From the NCBI RefSeq assembly GCF_019175285.1, contig NC_056527.1:120034893-120098892 (forward strand): a DNA stretch of 64,000 bases, given 5' to 3'. A program made the translations under genes and the position numbers. Numbering within the stretch: position 1 is the first letter of the stretch; every line of letters begins with the position of its first letter. The DNA comes from Sceloporus undulatus (Eukaryota > Chordata > Lepidosauria > Squamata > Phrynosomatidae). Below, piece by piece: positions 7,585-19,595 of the stretch. Under the pieces are notes generated by a model. The model ran no database searches. It worked only from the letters and a program-made list of their open reading frames with translations, and was not told where the DNA came from.

Positions 7585-10564
7585 CTAGTCCGTCAGGTCG
7601 TAGTCCACGATGAGGGCCTGGCCGGTGCGGTTGGTGAGGCCCACAGCCTGGTTGCTCCGCTGGGAGGTGCAGATGAACCAGTCGGGGAAGGCGGCCGACT
7701 CGAAGCGCGTGTGTCCCCCGCGGGAGAGGCGGAAGAAGAGGAAGCGGCCCAGCGCAGAGGGGTCCAGGTTGCCTTGGAGGGAGGCCTCCTGCAAGGGACG
7801 AAGCCAGGCACGCCGGGGTCAGCGGCGCTCTCCCTGTGGGGCAGGCCTGCCACTGACCTTCCCTCTCCCATCGGCCAAGCCCAGGCGCCCCAAGGGACCC
7901 TTGGAGCCAGGCAGCCACGTGGGGCCATGTGCCTGAAGCACCCTCTTCCTGCTTCGGAAAGGAAATGGGCCCAACCTCTTCCCACTTCCCCAGCCCTGGT
8001 TTCCGAATTGCCTGCTCTTTTTCTGGAAGACCCCAGCAGCCCTTCTCATCTCCAGGGATGGTCAGACGGGCTGGATCCTTTCTTGCTTCCAAGGTGACGG
8101 TGCAGAGGAGCCAAAGGTGGCCCCAAACCAGCCCCTCCAGAGCCCCCTCCCAGCTAAACAAGAGGCCCTGGCGCTTTGCCCCACTGCAGCCACCCTCGTG
8201 TCCTTCCAAGAGCTCAGCAGCACAAAGGGCATTGGAAGAACAGGCTCCGCGTGGCAGAGGAAGGCTGCAGGGGCCCTGGCACCTCTTTTGGGGAGGGATT
8301 CCTCACCAGCCATCCACCACCCAAAAAGTGGTGGGTGCTCCGTGGGGCGTCCCAAGCGTTCGTATGCGGGGGTCCCCTCGGCTTCCCTGGAGCCTCATTT
8401 TGAAACAAGGCCAGAGAAGGTGGCTCACCTCCAGCTGCAGGACAGGCTGGCCCCCCTTCAGCACACAAGACAAGTAGAGCTTCTTCCCCTTGATGTTCAG
8501 GGCAACGGGGGTCTTGTCAGTGCCTGCCTCCCTCTTGGGCCGGTAGACGGACATCTTTAGCCTCACTGCAAGAGATGGGGAAGGAAGGGAGGTCAGTCAC
8601 AGACTGGAGGGAGCCGTTCCCTCTCCAGGTGGCCAGGGCCAGGGGTCCTTTCCCACTGCACAGCCATAGCGCCATGGTCCCCTCCTCTGGAACCCTGGGC
8701 TTTGTAGTCCATTGGGCCCCTTGTACTCTGGCTGAGGATTCTCAGTGCCCCTGCCTGGACTGCATTTCCCAGGATTCCATAGGATGGAGCCATGACAATT
8801 AGAGCCTTATCACATGACAAAAGAAAGTCAAGGGGCAGCGAGAGAGGGGGGGGGGAAACGGCCTTCGTCTTGTTTCTCTGCATGCAGTTGAAGCACTTCT
8901 GTCCTCTTCCTGGTTGTAAAAGCGTGCCTTTTGTTGCACTGGAAATGTCCCTTTGGCAAAAGGCTCACTTTTACCCCCGTCTCCCTCTGGAAGGAGAAGC
9001 AAGGAGAAAGCCGCTTCTCTTTCCCACTGCACCCTACTTCTTTTGCCATGAGAAAAGGCAATGGCTCCATAGAGCAAATGGCAGGCTGGCCCTCTTTTGT
9101 GTGGGCTGGGACTGGCCCATGAGAGAGGGGCCCCGGGCCCTTGGGCATTACCTGCATGGCTGATGTTGGGCCCCTGGAGGTGGAGGGCCACCAGCTCCGT
9201 TGGTGCCTCTTGCAGGACGAGGGACTTCTGGGCAATGTCCTGGATGCCACAGCAGACGTCCTCCGAGAACTGGTAGGCGGAGTGGGCTGCGTGCGTAATG
9301 CCACAGGTGTTAAAGTCGACGGGTTCTGAAGAAGACAAATAAACTCCGGGGTGAGGTCTATTCTTGAGGGAAAGGGCAGGCGGTCTCTTCCCCCATTTCC
9401 CCATGGAAGCTGGACCCTCTCACTCAGAAAACCTATTTGGTAAATGATGGAGGGGAGGAAGAACAGGATGAAGAAGATGATGGTGGTGGCTGCCTCCTCC
9501 TCCCTGAGTCCTCTTCTACCCAAGGGCTCTGGGCATCTCTCTGTTCCCCAACTAAAGCCTCCTGGAGCCCTAAAGGTCCTCCTGGAGCCCCCTGGTCGGG
9601 GTGGGGAGATGGGGCAGTGAAATGACCACTCTAAGGGGGGGCTCTACTTGCCTCACACTGGCACTTTGAATGTCCGTCCTTCTCTGCAAGGCTGTTTACG
9701 CTGCTTGCATTTGGATGGGCTGAAGGAGAGCCTTTCTCCCAGTGTTTTCCAGGTTGAAACTACCAGGCTACCAGGAGAAAGGATGGATGGATGGACGGAC
9801 GGATGGGAGCCCCATGGAGCTTTCCCCCATGATGACAATATGCAGGGTGGTATCATGCCGCTGCCACTGCTGCTCCTGTGTGTGTGTGGGGCAGCATTTG
9901 CACCTGGGCATGGATTGCTCCTGCACACTAAGATTTGCTGCCAGAGTGAGTGCGATCGTGGGAAAGCGTCAGTCGGCACAGTGCTTGTGCTTGGTCCATC
10001 CGTAATGGAAGGACACCAATTGGGAGAGCAGGCTTTGTGCTTCCTTGGTTACAGAAAAAGCTGGGCGAGGCCTTTTCCGCGTTTGGCTGGTGCGCCGTAC
10101 TCTACCTAAGACGGTGCTTAAGATGTCCATCAGGTCTTCATCACTGAAAAGCCTGGCTGCTGAGTTCTTCCTCATCCTCCCGATGGCAACCACAAGGACC
10201 GCAGCCTTCTGGAAGCCCTTGGCCGAAACGCTCTTGCTGATCTTGACCTGGATGTCCAGCTCGCAGGCCTCAGGAGGGTGACAGGCGGGGTGGCTCCGCT
10301 CTTCGGGGAAGGGATCCTGTGGGCAGAACAGGAACTGGCTGAGGCTCTCTGATAAGCCCCGGAGCTCCTCTTGGACAGCCGTCCCCCACACTGGGCTCCC
10401 TCAGGAAAGCCCGCTCGGGTCCAGGTGGGTTTTGCCAGCCCTGGCCAGTGGGTCTTGCGTCAATACTGGGGGATCCCTTGGGGGTCCGCTCCCCCAGGGA
10501 GCCCTTTGTCTTAGAGGCCAGGAGGAGGAACTCCTTCCCCAAGGACCCAGCCCTCTAACCGCCA

Positions 10565-10604
<40 letters not shown>

Positions 10605-11777
10605 TTTATTTGTATCCTCTTTGGTGCTCACTTGCCGGCACAGGCGCTGTGCCAGCCTCCCACCAAGAGGAGCCCTGCCGGTCGCTTTTGAGGGAAAAGA
10701 GTGAGGTGGAGGGGTCTCACCTTGCTGGAGCCGGTATGGTCCCCTGCGTAGAATTCGATCTCGTTCATGCTGCAACCAAGAAGCAAGAGGAGCAACAGTC
10801 AGGAAGGGAGGCCAGAGGAGGACTCAGGCGGCTGCAGGAGGGCCGTCCAGAGAGCTCTTTTGCCACACTGGCAGCCACATGGCACACTGGCAGCAGGGCA
10901 TTTCCAAATAATGGACGTCAGCTCCTTCAAGGTAGGAACAGCTGGAAGTGAGTGTTGCTTACAAGTGGGCAAATTTAGTAAAGGAATGCCAACATGCTAG
11001 TTTGTGTCAGAAGGCTCTATTCCCTAAGAATGGGCAAACTGACTCCCCTCCATCCTATAACCACAGGCTGCCATGGGTGGGAGCTGCAGCCAAATATCTG
11101 GGGGAGGGGGGCACCAGGCCTTGGCTGGCATGCGGATGGCTCCATTTCCTGCAGGAGGGGGATCTGTGCCCAAAGAGCCATGCCTCAGCCCCCCTCCTGT
11201 TCCAATTCATGGGCCCCTTCAACAGGGGCAGCCCCTGGAGAGGGTTCAGAAGGTCCTCTTAGTGCAAAAGGCAGCAGTACTTTGTGCTTAAAAATGAGCT
11301 TAGGTACAAAAGAGTGCTACAAGAAGGAATGGTAATGGCAACAAACTACTTTTGGTAGGTTTGCCATGAGAAACCTGATGAGTTACTTTTAATAAAGCAG
11401 CTTCCTAAGATCCAAGCACCTTCTCGATCCACTTTTCCAGGAGGGCTGAGACCCAGCAAGTCCCACCCCAGACATGCCCCCCAAAAGGGAATCAGGGGAT
11501 AGTGGGATCAGTGACTCTGGAGAGCTGTTGACAAAAGCTCCGGTCCTGTTCCCTTCCTGGGCAGGCTGTTCAGACAACCGCTGGCATTTCTGTTCCGCAT
11601 CCAGCCTGAGAGCTGGGCCGAGGTGGACCTGGGCTCCCTGCCAACTGAGAGGCCATGTTGGGAGGGTCTGTGCAGAAGAGTGTGGCAGCCCACAGGGGAC
11701 GTGGGCAGGGGTCCGTGCCCCTTGGCTTACCTGCAGAAGTCCATCGTCTCATCTTGGCACTCGGGGACCCTCGCCAT
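7585..11777 (-). CDS. IL1B: IL1B, interleukin-1 beta precursor
   Basis: Pro-inflammatory cytokine made as a cytosolic precursor without a signal peptide, released on inflammatory cell death and bound by IL1R1. Coding exons: 11731-11777, 10721-10769, 10106-10316, 9152-9325, 8429-8565, 7585-7788; every junction has GT/AG sites and the phases add up to 822 nt, 273 residues (chicken 267, human 269), with no break. It starts [10 protein letters not shown] like chicken MAFVPD. Prodomain about 33-102 contains [14 protein letters not shown]. Mature beta-trefoil: [28 protein letters not shown] (about 188-196), and the IL-1 family signature [14 protein letters not shown] (about 235-248), followed by VGLTNRTGQ. 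Ends DYDLTD, stop TAG at 7585-7587. No aspartate is seen at the place of the mammalian caspase-1 site (YVHD/APVR), as is known for non-mammalian IL1B. It lies head-to-tail with CKAP2L as in mammals, but no IL1A sits between. Confidence 0.95.
8664..8802. mobile_element. Degenerate palindromic MITE in IL1B intron
   Basis: Left arm (GCCATGG...GGAACCCTGGG...GTAGTCC) and right arm (GGACTGCATTTCCCAGGATT...GGAGCCATG) are imperfect inverted copies about 50 bases apart. Same family as the element in CKAP2L intron 1. It lies between IL1B exons 8429-8565 and 9152-9325. Confidence 0.6.
10565..10640 (-). mobile_element. L2-type LINE 3' tip with (TAA)n tail
   Basis: A (TAA)n run (10565-10601) joined to AATATTTATTTGTATCCTC, the usual 3' end of the squamate L2 elements found elsewhere in the window (compare 36042). 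Only the tail end remains. It sits in IL1B intron 3, 80 bases from exon 10721-10769. Confidence 0.55.
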
Positions 11778-11791
11778 GGCTTTCTCCTTGG
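11731..11791 (-). other. IL1B: IL1B exon 2 (first coding exon)
   Basis: Acceptor TTTGCTTCCCAG precedes 11791. The exon carries 14 bases of 5' UTR, the ATG at 11777 in a good context (GCCATGG) and 15 full codons, then donor GTAAGC. An acceptor so close before the ATG means an upstream non-coding exon must exist, as in mammalian IL1B. Confidence 0.8.
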
Positions 11792-12737
11792 CTGGGAAGC
11801 AAAATACGGAAAGGGGCGTCAGGCAAACGAGATTTCCCAGCCGTTCCCTCCTGCGAGGTGAGGACAGCCAGCCTGAGAGAACTGGCTCTGACTCCCAGTC
11901 AGTAAGGCAGTGGGTCTAGGCCAGGTTTTGATAGCTTCCAAGGGACTATCCAAGGTGCTGAACCTATTTTGAGGAGAAGGATCCATGCCTTGGATAGCTC
12001 TTTAAAGCGTGGGGTGGAGAAATGAAAGAAGCTGGTCAAGGAAGCCTTGCAGAAGTAAACCAAAACATTTTGGAGTTTTAGAGACCACTTGATGGCTTCT
12101 TCCAGAATGTGTCCAGGGATGACTTTGTCTTTTCTTATGATTTCTGTTTTGGCAGCTAAGCCCATTGAGCGACACTTTTTAAAATACAGTTTGGTCTCTC
12201 CTTCCTTCTCTGTTTTGCTGTTCCTCCCAGCTCAGGGCAGGCAGAAAAAGGCCTTTTAAGAAGGAACCTCTTCCTCGGGGGCATTGTTAACGGAGGCGTG
12301 CTTGGATGGGTTTGGTCAGCAAAGCCCCTGGGCCCTTAGTGGGCCTCCAGTTCCTGGCTCAAAGGAGGCCCTCACTCCAAGCGGCTCAGACCAAGCCACT
12401 CTTGTCCATTAGTGGGAGGCGGAAGCGGAGGTCCCTTAGGCCCCAAACATGGTGGCCCTCCCTCCGCTTCCATGGCCTTCTGAAAAAGAAGAGGGCTCTG
12501 AATCCTCTTTCCAAGGCAAGATTCCCTTCAAGTGGGACACTTGGCTACAGAATCGTGAACACGTCCTGGAGGTTTCACAGCAAAGCACTCAGCAAGATGC
12601 CTCTCTGTGGGTCCTCTAAATTAAGTCTTCTAGGGATGCTTGGCTAGAATTGAATAAGGCAGCCATACACCCAACTCTGCAAGTATGCAATGCACATGCA
12701 CACCCTCCAACACCCACAATCCAGTGCAGATCTGTAC
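11792..12737 (-). other. IL1B intron 1 (predicted); no gene seen
   Basis: Unique sequence between the first coding exon and the predicted 5' UTR exon. An open frame at 11899-12165 (-) resembles no family I know and is taken as chance. No repeat is recognised. Confidence 0.4.
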
Positions 12738-12828
12738 CTTTTCTGAAGGGCTTGGCTTTCCAGGAAAGAGGCTTGTTCTCTGACCCCCAGGTTTGGTCCC
12801 CTCCTCGTCCTTGTTGGCGTCGGCGCAG
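12738..12828 (-). other. IL1B: Predicted non-coding exon 1 of IL1B
   Basis: Bounded downstream by a good donor (AAAAG then GTACAG, exon edge 12738). The 5' end is placed about 27 bases below a TATA-like box at 12855-12861. The position and non-coding nature match exon 1 of mammalian IL1B. The call is predicted from splice and core-promoter signals only. Confidence 0.45.
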
Positions 12829-12854
12829 ATGGCCCCTGTGGTGCCCTTGGGACT

Positions 12855-12905
12855 CTTTTATGCATCCTGCGGCAGGCGGGGCATCGCCGCCATCACAACT
12901 TCCCT
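12855..12905 (-). promoter_or_regulatory. IL1B: Predicted IL1B core promoter
   Basis: Minus-strand CATAAAAG (plus 12855-12862) as a TATA-like box, with a PU.1/ETS core GGAAGT (plus ACTTCC 12898-12903) about 40 bases upstream. Further upstream (about 12970-12985) is a C/EBP-like GCAACGCAAC. Mammalian IL1B uses TATA, PU.1 and C/EBP in its proximal promoter, so the set is plausible but not proven. Confidence 0.4.
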
Positions 12906-13835
12906 TTGGCACCTGCGGATTTCACAAGCCGTGAAAACACAGCCGCTTCCCCACTTAAAGAATGGGATGTGGTTGCGTTGCAGAACAGGCAGATTGTGAA
13001 AACACCAAATTTTTGTTGGTCATCAATCTGAAGCAGAAGTGAGTGAATCCCAGATGAAATGACCCTGGGGAAACTACTCCCCAAAATGGTGTGGGTTTGC
13101 TCTCTGGTGTAGCTGGGGTGGGTCCAGGAGGCACATTTTGGGAGCCCCCTGACTGGGGAGGAAGGAGGGCTGTGCCCTTTTTGGCTCTGGAAGTCCAGAG
13201 GAGCTTGGCATGCGAGGTAGTGGCACTGTCTAAGGGTATTATTAGTATTGTTATCATCACCCCATTTCCCCCCCCCCCCCAAATTGGGACTCTTGGGGTG
13301 CTCATAAGCCAGCCCTGGGTCTGTGCCAAGGGAATGCCTGGAACACTCTTCCAGAAAGCTCCCCCGATGCACTCTTCTGGGATGCTCCCCCAGCCCCCAG
13401 AGACACCCAGTGCTTTAGGGTCGCACAGGAAGCTCAGGGGCTGTCTCCTGAGATGATCTTTTTCCTCCAATGTTTTGGGGGCTTCTGCAAACCTTGGGTG
13501 CCCCCTGCTCCCTTTGGGCTTTCTTGGCACTCAGAAAAGAAGCCGAATGTGCCATTGGAGGGAGAGAGGAAGTTGGAAGTTAGCAAAACCTCCATTGCGA
13601 ATCAAGATGAATGAGGGGCACCTCTTTTCTGTGGTGGGTGGCAGTGATGGTGATGATGACGATGATGACGGTGATGGTGATGATGATTGCTATGCTTCTT
13701 CAATGACTCTATAGGGGCCAACAATATCTTGCATTTTTTTTCCTAAAGGAAAGCAAAAGGGGCGGTCTGCACCATTTTGAAAATGTTCTTCTTTAGTTTA
13801 ATGGAATGCTTTGAAGAGGCTGAAGGAGGGAATCC
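12906..13835. other. Gene-free; (GAT)n at 13644-13687
   Basis: Region upstream of IL1B. It contains a C run at about 13267-13280 and an imperfect GAT/GAC microsatellite at 13644-13687. No coding region recognised. Confidence 0.6.
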
Positions 13836-13900
13836 TAAAGAGTTGGAAAGGACCCCCAAGGGCCATCTAGTTCAACCCCCTGCCATGCAGGAATACACAG
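13836..13900 (-). mobile_element. CR1 LINE 3' UTR fragment
   Basis: Reads AGTTGGAAAGGACCCCCAAG then GGCCATCTAGTTCAACCCC, the antisense of the conserved CR1 3' end. The element therefore points to the minus strand. Too short for coding sequence. Confidence 0.75.
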
Positions 13901-15179
13901 GTAAGGCCCCCTTGAAAGATGCCCAGAAGGAATACTCCCCTGTCAAGGGCAATGCCCACCAGGCTTGTATTTTATGGGGCGAGGTGGGGCTGAGCCTCCC
14001 TAAGTGCCACCTTCTGGGAACTGCTGCCATGGGCTGCTTGATGCCATGCATGGAACTGGGAGAGTCTGCTGTTCCCAAAGTGGGAGCCCTGGCAGTGGGC
14101 AGTGCCACCAGGCCAGGAGTCAGGGAAGAGGCACCCTTGCACTGGCTAGAGGCTACCAGAAGCCCAGCCCAGCCCCTTCTGAATGGGGACCGTGAGTGTG
14201 TCTGTGGTGCCCTTGCGAACGATGGAGCTTCTGTTGATCCTCTTAACCTGCAACTCTTCCTGGGGGGGGGGGTAATCTCACAACTGGCACCCTGATCCTT
14301 CAGGCTGGGTGGGCAACTCCTCTGGCCTCTGACGGGTGGGAGGGCAGTGCCAGCAGTGGGTCTCAAGCATCTGCGTTTGCTCTTTTCACCCCACGGAAGA
14401 AGGGGCTGGCTTGGCTTTCCTGAATGAGCCATGTCCTTCGTGGAACGCAGGCCGCCTTCTAGCAAAATGGGAAGTGGGCACCAGGGGCCTCCCTGCGGCT
14501 CTGGGAAGATGGGGGGGATGGCAGGGCTCTGGGGCACACGGTCCTGGTCACCCAGCCACTGGCCGCAGCCCTGTGAGGCAAGAGGGATTTCTGGGCAGTG
14601 GCGTCATTGCCCACTTCCTGCCCCTCAGGAGGGCCTTTTCCTCTCTTCTCATCCTGGGCTTTCTTCCACTGGCAGCTCATTTGAATTTGCATAAAGAGGG
14701 CTTGTGAAATTGTGACAAGTCCCCCCTTCGATGACCCAGAATTGGGCCAGGCAGGTGACGTTTGTAAATAGGTTTCAGATGCCTCAACAGGAAGAATGTT
14801 TATTAGAGAAATCCCTTCTTTAGATGGAACAGCCTGAACTATCCTCCTCCAAGAACAGAGAGAAAGGACATGGCAGAGACCAGAAACTTAGGGCTTCATC
14901 ACACAAGGCTATAAAAGCAGAAGCTTAACATGAAGGCATGTCCATCATGCTGCTGCCTTGCCTCCCTTTTGTGACTGTTGTGCACTAGGTTCCCAGTCCC
15001 GCTGCGTTTCCATTCCTGCCTCCGTATGATGGGTCCCTTCTGCGGCGGTTCCGCTTCTTGGGCAGCCAAGTGGCATCGGTGGCCATGACTGGAGAAAAAG
15101 AAAGGCCTGTGAGGTTAGAAGGACGGAAGGGTTTGGATCTGGCGTGGAAGTGTGCGCATGCACTCCAGTCATGCTCAGC
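13901..15179. other. Gene-free unique sequence
   Basis: No gene, array or clear repeat seen. Open frames here overlap in several frames and have no family resemblance. Confidence 0.5.
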
Positions 15180-15690
15180 CAAAGTTTTTGTATTTAGAGG
15201 ACTGTGAGATGGTCTTAGCTTCTGTTTATTGGTGATGTTTACTTTTGTCTGGGATTGCATTTTAGACAAGGTGGATTGCATTTTTACATATAGTATCTCT
15301 GTTTTTATTATTAGCATTATTGTATGGAAGGATGAAGGGAAAAGATGCTCTCGAAGGTGGAATTTGCCCTTGAGGTTTCTCTCACCACCAAAGAGCTGAA
15401 TGGAGGCTGAATCTATTCCATGGATGTCTCTGGATCTGGCAGGCTGCAAATATAACCTTTGCCTCAAAAATTGGTTGTAATACCAAATTAATAAACAGTC
15501 ATTATATACCATCTTCTCTCTGTCGCCAACCTCTTCCCGCTGCCTCCAATATTTATATGTTCCCATAATCTGCAGAGCTGAAAGTGTTCTGTTTCTTTTC
15601 AGGCTGCTGAGTGCAGGTAATTTACTATAAAAATGCCATGCTAATGTAATTCAGAGTTGAAATGATCTTTCATTTTGAAGGAGAAGGAAA
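15180..15690. promoter_or_regulatory. AT-rich island, candidate conserved non-coding element
   Basis: AT-rich, non-repetitive block in GC-rich surroundings, with TAATAAACAGTCATTATATA, ATTATTAGCATTATTG and CATGCTAATGTAATTCAG (TAAT and octamer-like cores). Possible enhancer; the evidence is composition only. Confidence 0.3.
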
Positions 15691-15852
15691 GAAAGAGTGA
15701 GCTGTGGAACGCTAAAGCCACGACTTGCCCCTTCGCCAAGGCAAAGCCAAGCCGGATGATGGAGGAGGCGAGGAAAGGAGAGGAGAGGGCTGGCTGAGAA
15801 AAGCCCCTCCAAAGGGGATGCACAGAAAGCACATCTGGGGCCACATGGGGAT

Positions 15853-15905
15853 TGAGGGAGGGAGGGAGGGAGGGAGGGGGGGAGGGGGGGGGGGGAGGGG
15901 GGGGG
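15853..15905. repeat. (GGGA)n / poly-G tract
   Basis: GGGA repeats passing into G runs broken by single A. Potential G-quadruplex. Confidence 0.9.
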
Positions 15906-18689
15906 CAGGCCCTTGGGCGCAGGGCTGGGCCTCCAAAGAGGCTCCCTGGGACCCATGTGCCCAGTCAGGGCCTTGCAGGTCCCCTAGCCATGCTGCTTGG
16001 AGGCTGGACTGGTGCAGCTCCTGAGATGTTTTAGCCCCAGGTGCCCCCTTTCAGAGCCAGACTTGCCCTTAGGGTTCCCAAAACCGCCATGGTGGACCTG
16101 AGCTGTTGGGGAAGGCCTGGGGTTAGGATGGGGGTCTGGAAACTGTGCCCCTTGTTTGCAATGGCTGTGCTGGTGTTCCTGCCGCTCTTCCCAGGGCATC
16201 TGGTGCAGGCAGCTACAGAGGGACCTGAAGTGAGAGGCTGAATGCATGGCACGATGGAGGCTTGGACTGAGCTGGCCACTTCCCAATGCCACTGCCATGT
16301 GACTGAGAAGCCTTGCCATGCTTTGTTAGGAAAAAGGGGGCACTCAAACCCCTCTGTTTCTGCCTGCTGCCAAAGTGGAGCCACAGGCTCAGTGTGCTGA
16401 TGCGGCAGACGTCAGATGAGGAAGAGGAAGATCTGCACAAATAGGGAAGGAAAGGGGAAGGCAGTAGCTCCGTTACGTCTTGGGAGAAGCCCAACCACAG
16501 AGAAAGAAAGACCCATGTTTAAGAAAGGACAGGATTACCGCAGACATGGGAAGGGACACACAGGTGGGGGGTAGACGGCGGCGGTGGCGGCGACGGCGGC
16601 GGAGTGTCCACTCAACCTCTGTTTTCAAAAAAGCCCAACAAAGGAGAGCATGGCACCCTTTGAGGGCGTCTGTTCCACTGCTGTAGAGCTTGGGACATTT
16701 CCCGCTCAGGTTTAGTTGGCGTCTGCTTTCTTGGCACTGAGTCCGTTGTTCATGTCCTTGTCTCTGGAGCAGCAGAGGACAGTCTGTCTCCTCTTCCGTG
16801 TGATGGCAGCTCTTTCGACGGTTAAGGACGATTATATCACCTCTCGGCCATTTCTTTCCCTGACGAAGCGTGCTGCTACTCAGCTGCTCCTTATGGGGCT
16901 TGTTTTTGTTTTCACCTGAAAGAAATGGTGCCAAATTGGCAGGTGTTGTGAGCACGAAGACACTGCACAACTGGGTGTCGTTGTGTGTTTGGAAAGCAAC
17001 CGATTTCCTGTGATTTTTTGCTGCCGTGAATCAGCTCTTGCATTTCTGCCAGCAAGGCTAAGGGAGACCCTCCTGGCCAGCGAAGGCCCCAGGCTGAGCC
17101 CTCCGCCTTTTCCAGGAGCCCTTCCTTCCTGCTGCCATGAGTTGCAAGCTTGCTTTCCTGAGTCTTCTTCCTTGGCATCCTGTTTCCTCCCTTCACCTGG
17201 GAGCAGCGCTTTGAGAGAGGCATTTTATGGCCCTCTAATCCCAGCCACCGCTTCCTCCAGCTCAGAGAAACCTGCTTAACAGCCATAAATCCAGCAGGAT
17301 AAAGAGAATTTTTATTAGTTGTGTCAGCAACTCCAGAATATTGCTCAGGTAACAAGACGTGTGCCTGCCTTCTGGTCCCAAGGAAGGAAAACCTCCCAGC
17401 AGAAGCCTAGGGACAGAGGGGAGCATTTGGGGTTGGGGGCCAAGGCTAATGAGGGCAGGGGCACGCTGGCGGTGTGTGCCAAATGCAGTCTTTCTGCCAG
17501 CCCAGGGCCCTGGGAATGAAAAGGTCAGTGGCTCAGTTGATGGTGCTATAAATGCACAACAGCTCTGGGTGAATTGTGGTGCAGTCTCCCCAAATGCCTT
17601 CCTGATACAAATTGCCCTCCAAGAGCAACCGGTTGCCCCACTTTCTGGCTGCCTGGAACACAAACGTTTCCCAAAGGATGGCATCCTCACCCCTCTCTCC
17701 TGGCAGCCATCACACCTGGCACCACTCTGCCACTTTGTGCCCTGGCAAGGCAAGTTGAGGGACCCTGATGCCACTGTTTACACCATCGGTCCAAAACCAC
17801 CTCACAAAAGGGCTCCCTTGCAGGCAGATCTAACAAGCCCCACTTCCCCACTGCTGCAGCAACGAGGGGAGCAGCGTTGATATGATCCCAGGGGAAGGAA
17901 GGAAGACAGGCAGGCAGGCAGGCAGAGCCCTGGCCTGTAGGGAGGTGCCATTCCAAGCTCAGCCACAGGGGGGGCAGCAGGGGGCTGCCAAAGGAAGGTG
18001 CCCACCAGGCTGCTCCCACTCTGCCCACTTGCCTCCCACTTGCCTGCATGCCTCCCTGGCACTGGGCTCCTTGCCTCCATCCCACAGGGCCAGCCTCCTG
18101 GCTCTCTGCAGGTGCCTCTGGGACTGGAGCGTGAACCTTTCGGGGAAGTAGCCACCACCGGTTACAGCAGGCCTGGTGGGCAAAAGGGACAACATGGGCC
18201 TTCGGCTAATCCAGGATGAACCTGGACTGCTGTTCACATGCATCCCGAATGCACCCGATTTGAGGGAAAGGGGGCTGCCAAAACCCCACTTACCCTGGGT
18301 TAATTGATATAGGGTTTCCCCCGAGTTTTTTAAAACAAGATTCACAGATCCATCCCATACAACCCTCTGTGTGTGTGTATTTTGGGGGTCAGGTTTTTCT
18401 TCTTTTGGCTTGTAGCATAAGAATGTTTTAGTGTACCAAGGAAGTGATGGAGTCATACTATAAACAAGGCGAGGAGGAGTCTGCAAGAGTCAGTTGTCCC
18501 AGGCTCCTGGGCTGCCTTCATTTCCAGCCCCCTTTTTCTTGGTCCGATGTAAAAAGAACTAAGAGACTGAAATCATCTCAGGGGGCCTTAGAGACTAAAC
18601 ATAAATCTCTCCTGGATGATTCCTTTCCCTTAACTGGACTGGTTTTCCTCCATTTCCCCTTCCCATCTCTTCCCTTCCTTCTTTTTCTC
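15906..18689. other. Gene-free unique sequence
   Basis: Contains a CGG-rich patch at about 16571-16602 and (GGCA)n at about 17905-17926. No coding exon with family resemblance and no clear transposon. Confidence 0.5.
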
Positions 18690-19140
18690 TCTGCCATTTG
18701 CTAAGTACATAAATAAATAAACATCATAAAATTTTTAAGGTAAACCTATTCTTTGGTTAATGTGGGGAGTTTATGATCAGCTGCTCTGATTTAATGGCCA
18801 TGGAGCCATTCAGTTGTTAACCAATCAATATTTTCCTAAGAAACAGTATGGACTCACCATAAATATCCCTGCAGTTGTAGGGAGCGCAGCCGCATCATTC
18901 AGGGCCAGGAGCAGCCGTCAGGAGTGACATGATGCCCCCGTGTCACAGGCAATATTTATTAGGGGATAAGGGAAGTGGATGAACAGGCCTGAAAAAGCAA
19001 ACCCACAAACCTGTTCATAATTCTCATCTTCCCAAGCAGGGAAATATGCCTTGGAAATATTTCTGTTTAAGTATCTGGGGAGCCCAGATACTTTATGTAC
19101 ATGACTGCAGTCCATGTGCATATTTACAGCACCCCAGAAA
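18690..19140. promoter_or_regulatory. AT-rich islands, candidate conserved non-coding elements
   Basis: Two neighbouring blocks (18690-18870 and 18940-19140) rich in AATAAATAAA, TTAACCAATCAATATTTTCC, TTCATAATTCTC and AAATATTTCTG. Unique sequence with no splice-supported coding. Confidence 0.3.
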
Positions 19141-19429
19141 GGCTCTGCCAGGGAGGGAGGCTGGCTGCCTAAGGGCCCAAGGGCCCAGTGCCCAGCCCTT
19201 GGTTCGTCTGGACCCTTGGAGGGCTGGAAGGGAGTTCCCGCCAGGGCCACGTCCGTGGGGGTGGCAACATGGCTGTGGGGCGGGTTTATTCCCCCTCCCT
19301 GAATCCGTGCAAAAAGGATGGGGTCCAAGGAGGGCATCCGTGGGGAGGGCATCCCAAGCTAAGGGGGCCTGGCAGAAGGACACGCACCCCTTTCTTTGGA
19401 CTGCTAGGGCTCCCCAGAACCACAGTGTT

Positions 19430-19595
19430 CCAAAATGACATTTTTGTCAGAAAAAAGAGAACCGAATGTGCTACAGTCTGTGGGACAACAGTCAATATCT
19501 TGGTCAGTTTAGTTCCTTTTAGTTCTGTGTCAGCAGTTAATACCCTAGTCAACATCATATCAATTAAAAAGTCAATTTATGTGCGTTAAAATGGA
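19430..19595. promoter_or_regulatory. AT-rich island, candidate conserved non-coding element
   Basis: Sharp AT-rich block after GC-rich sequence, with GTCAATATCTTGG, ATCATATCAATTAAAAAGTC and CAATTTATG. Looks like constrained non-coding sequence rather than a repeat. Confidence 0.35.

Noticed and set aside
11899-12165. 88-codon minus frame upstream of IL1B
   Set aside because: Falls in the predicted IL1B intron 1, has no resemblance to the IL-1 family and no splice support.
13267-13280. C-runs and short homopolymers seen as possible regulatory sites
   Set aside because: Such runs recur throughout the window and carry no context.
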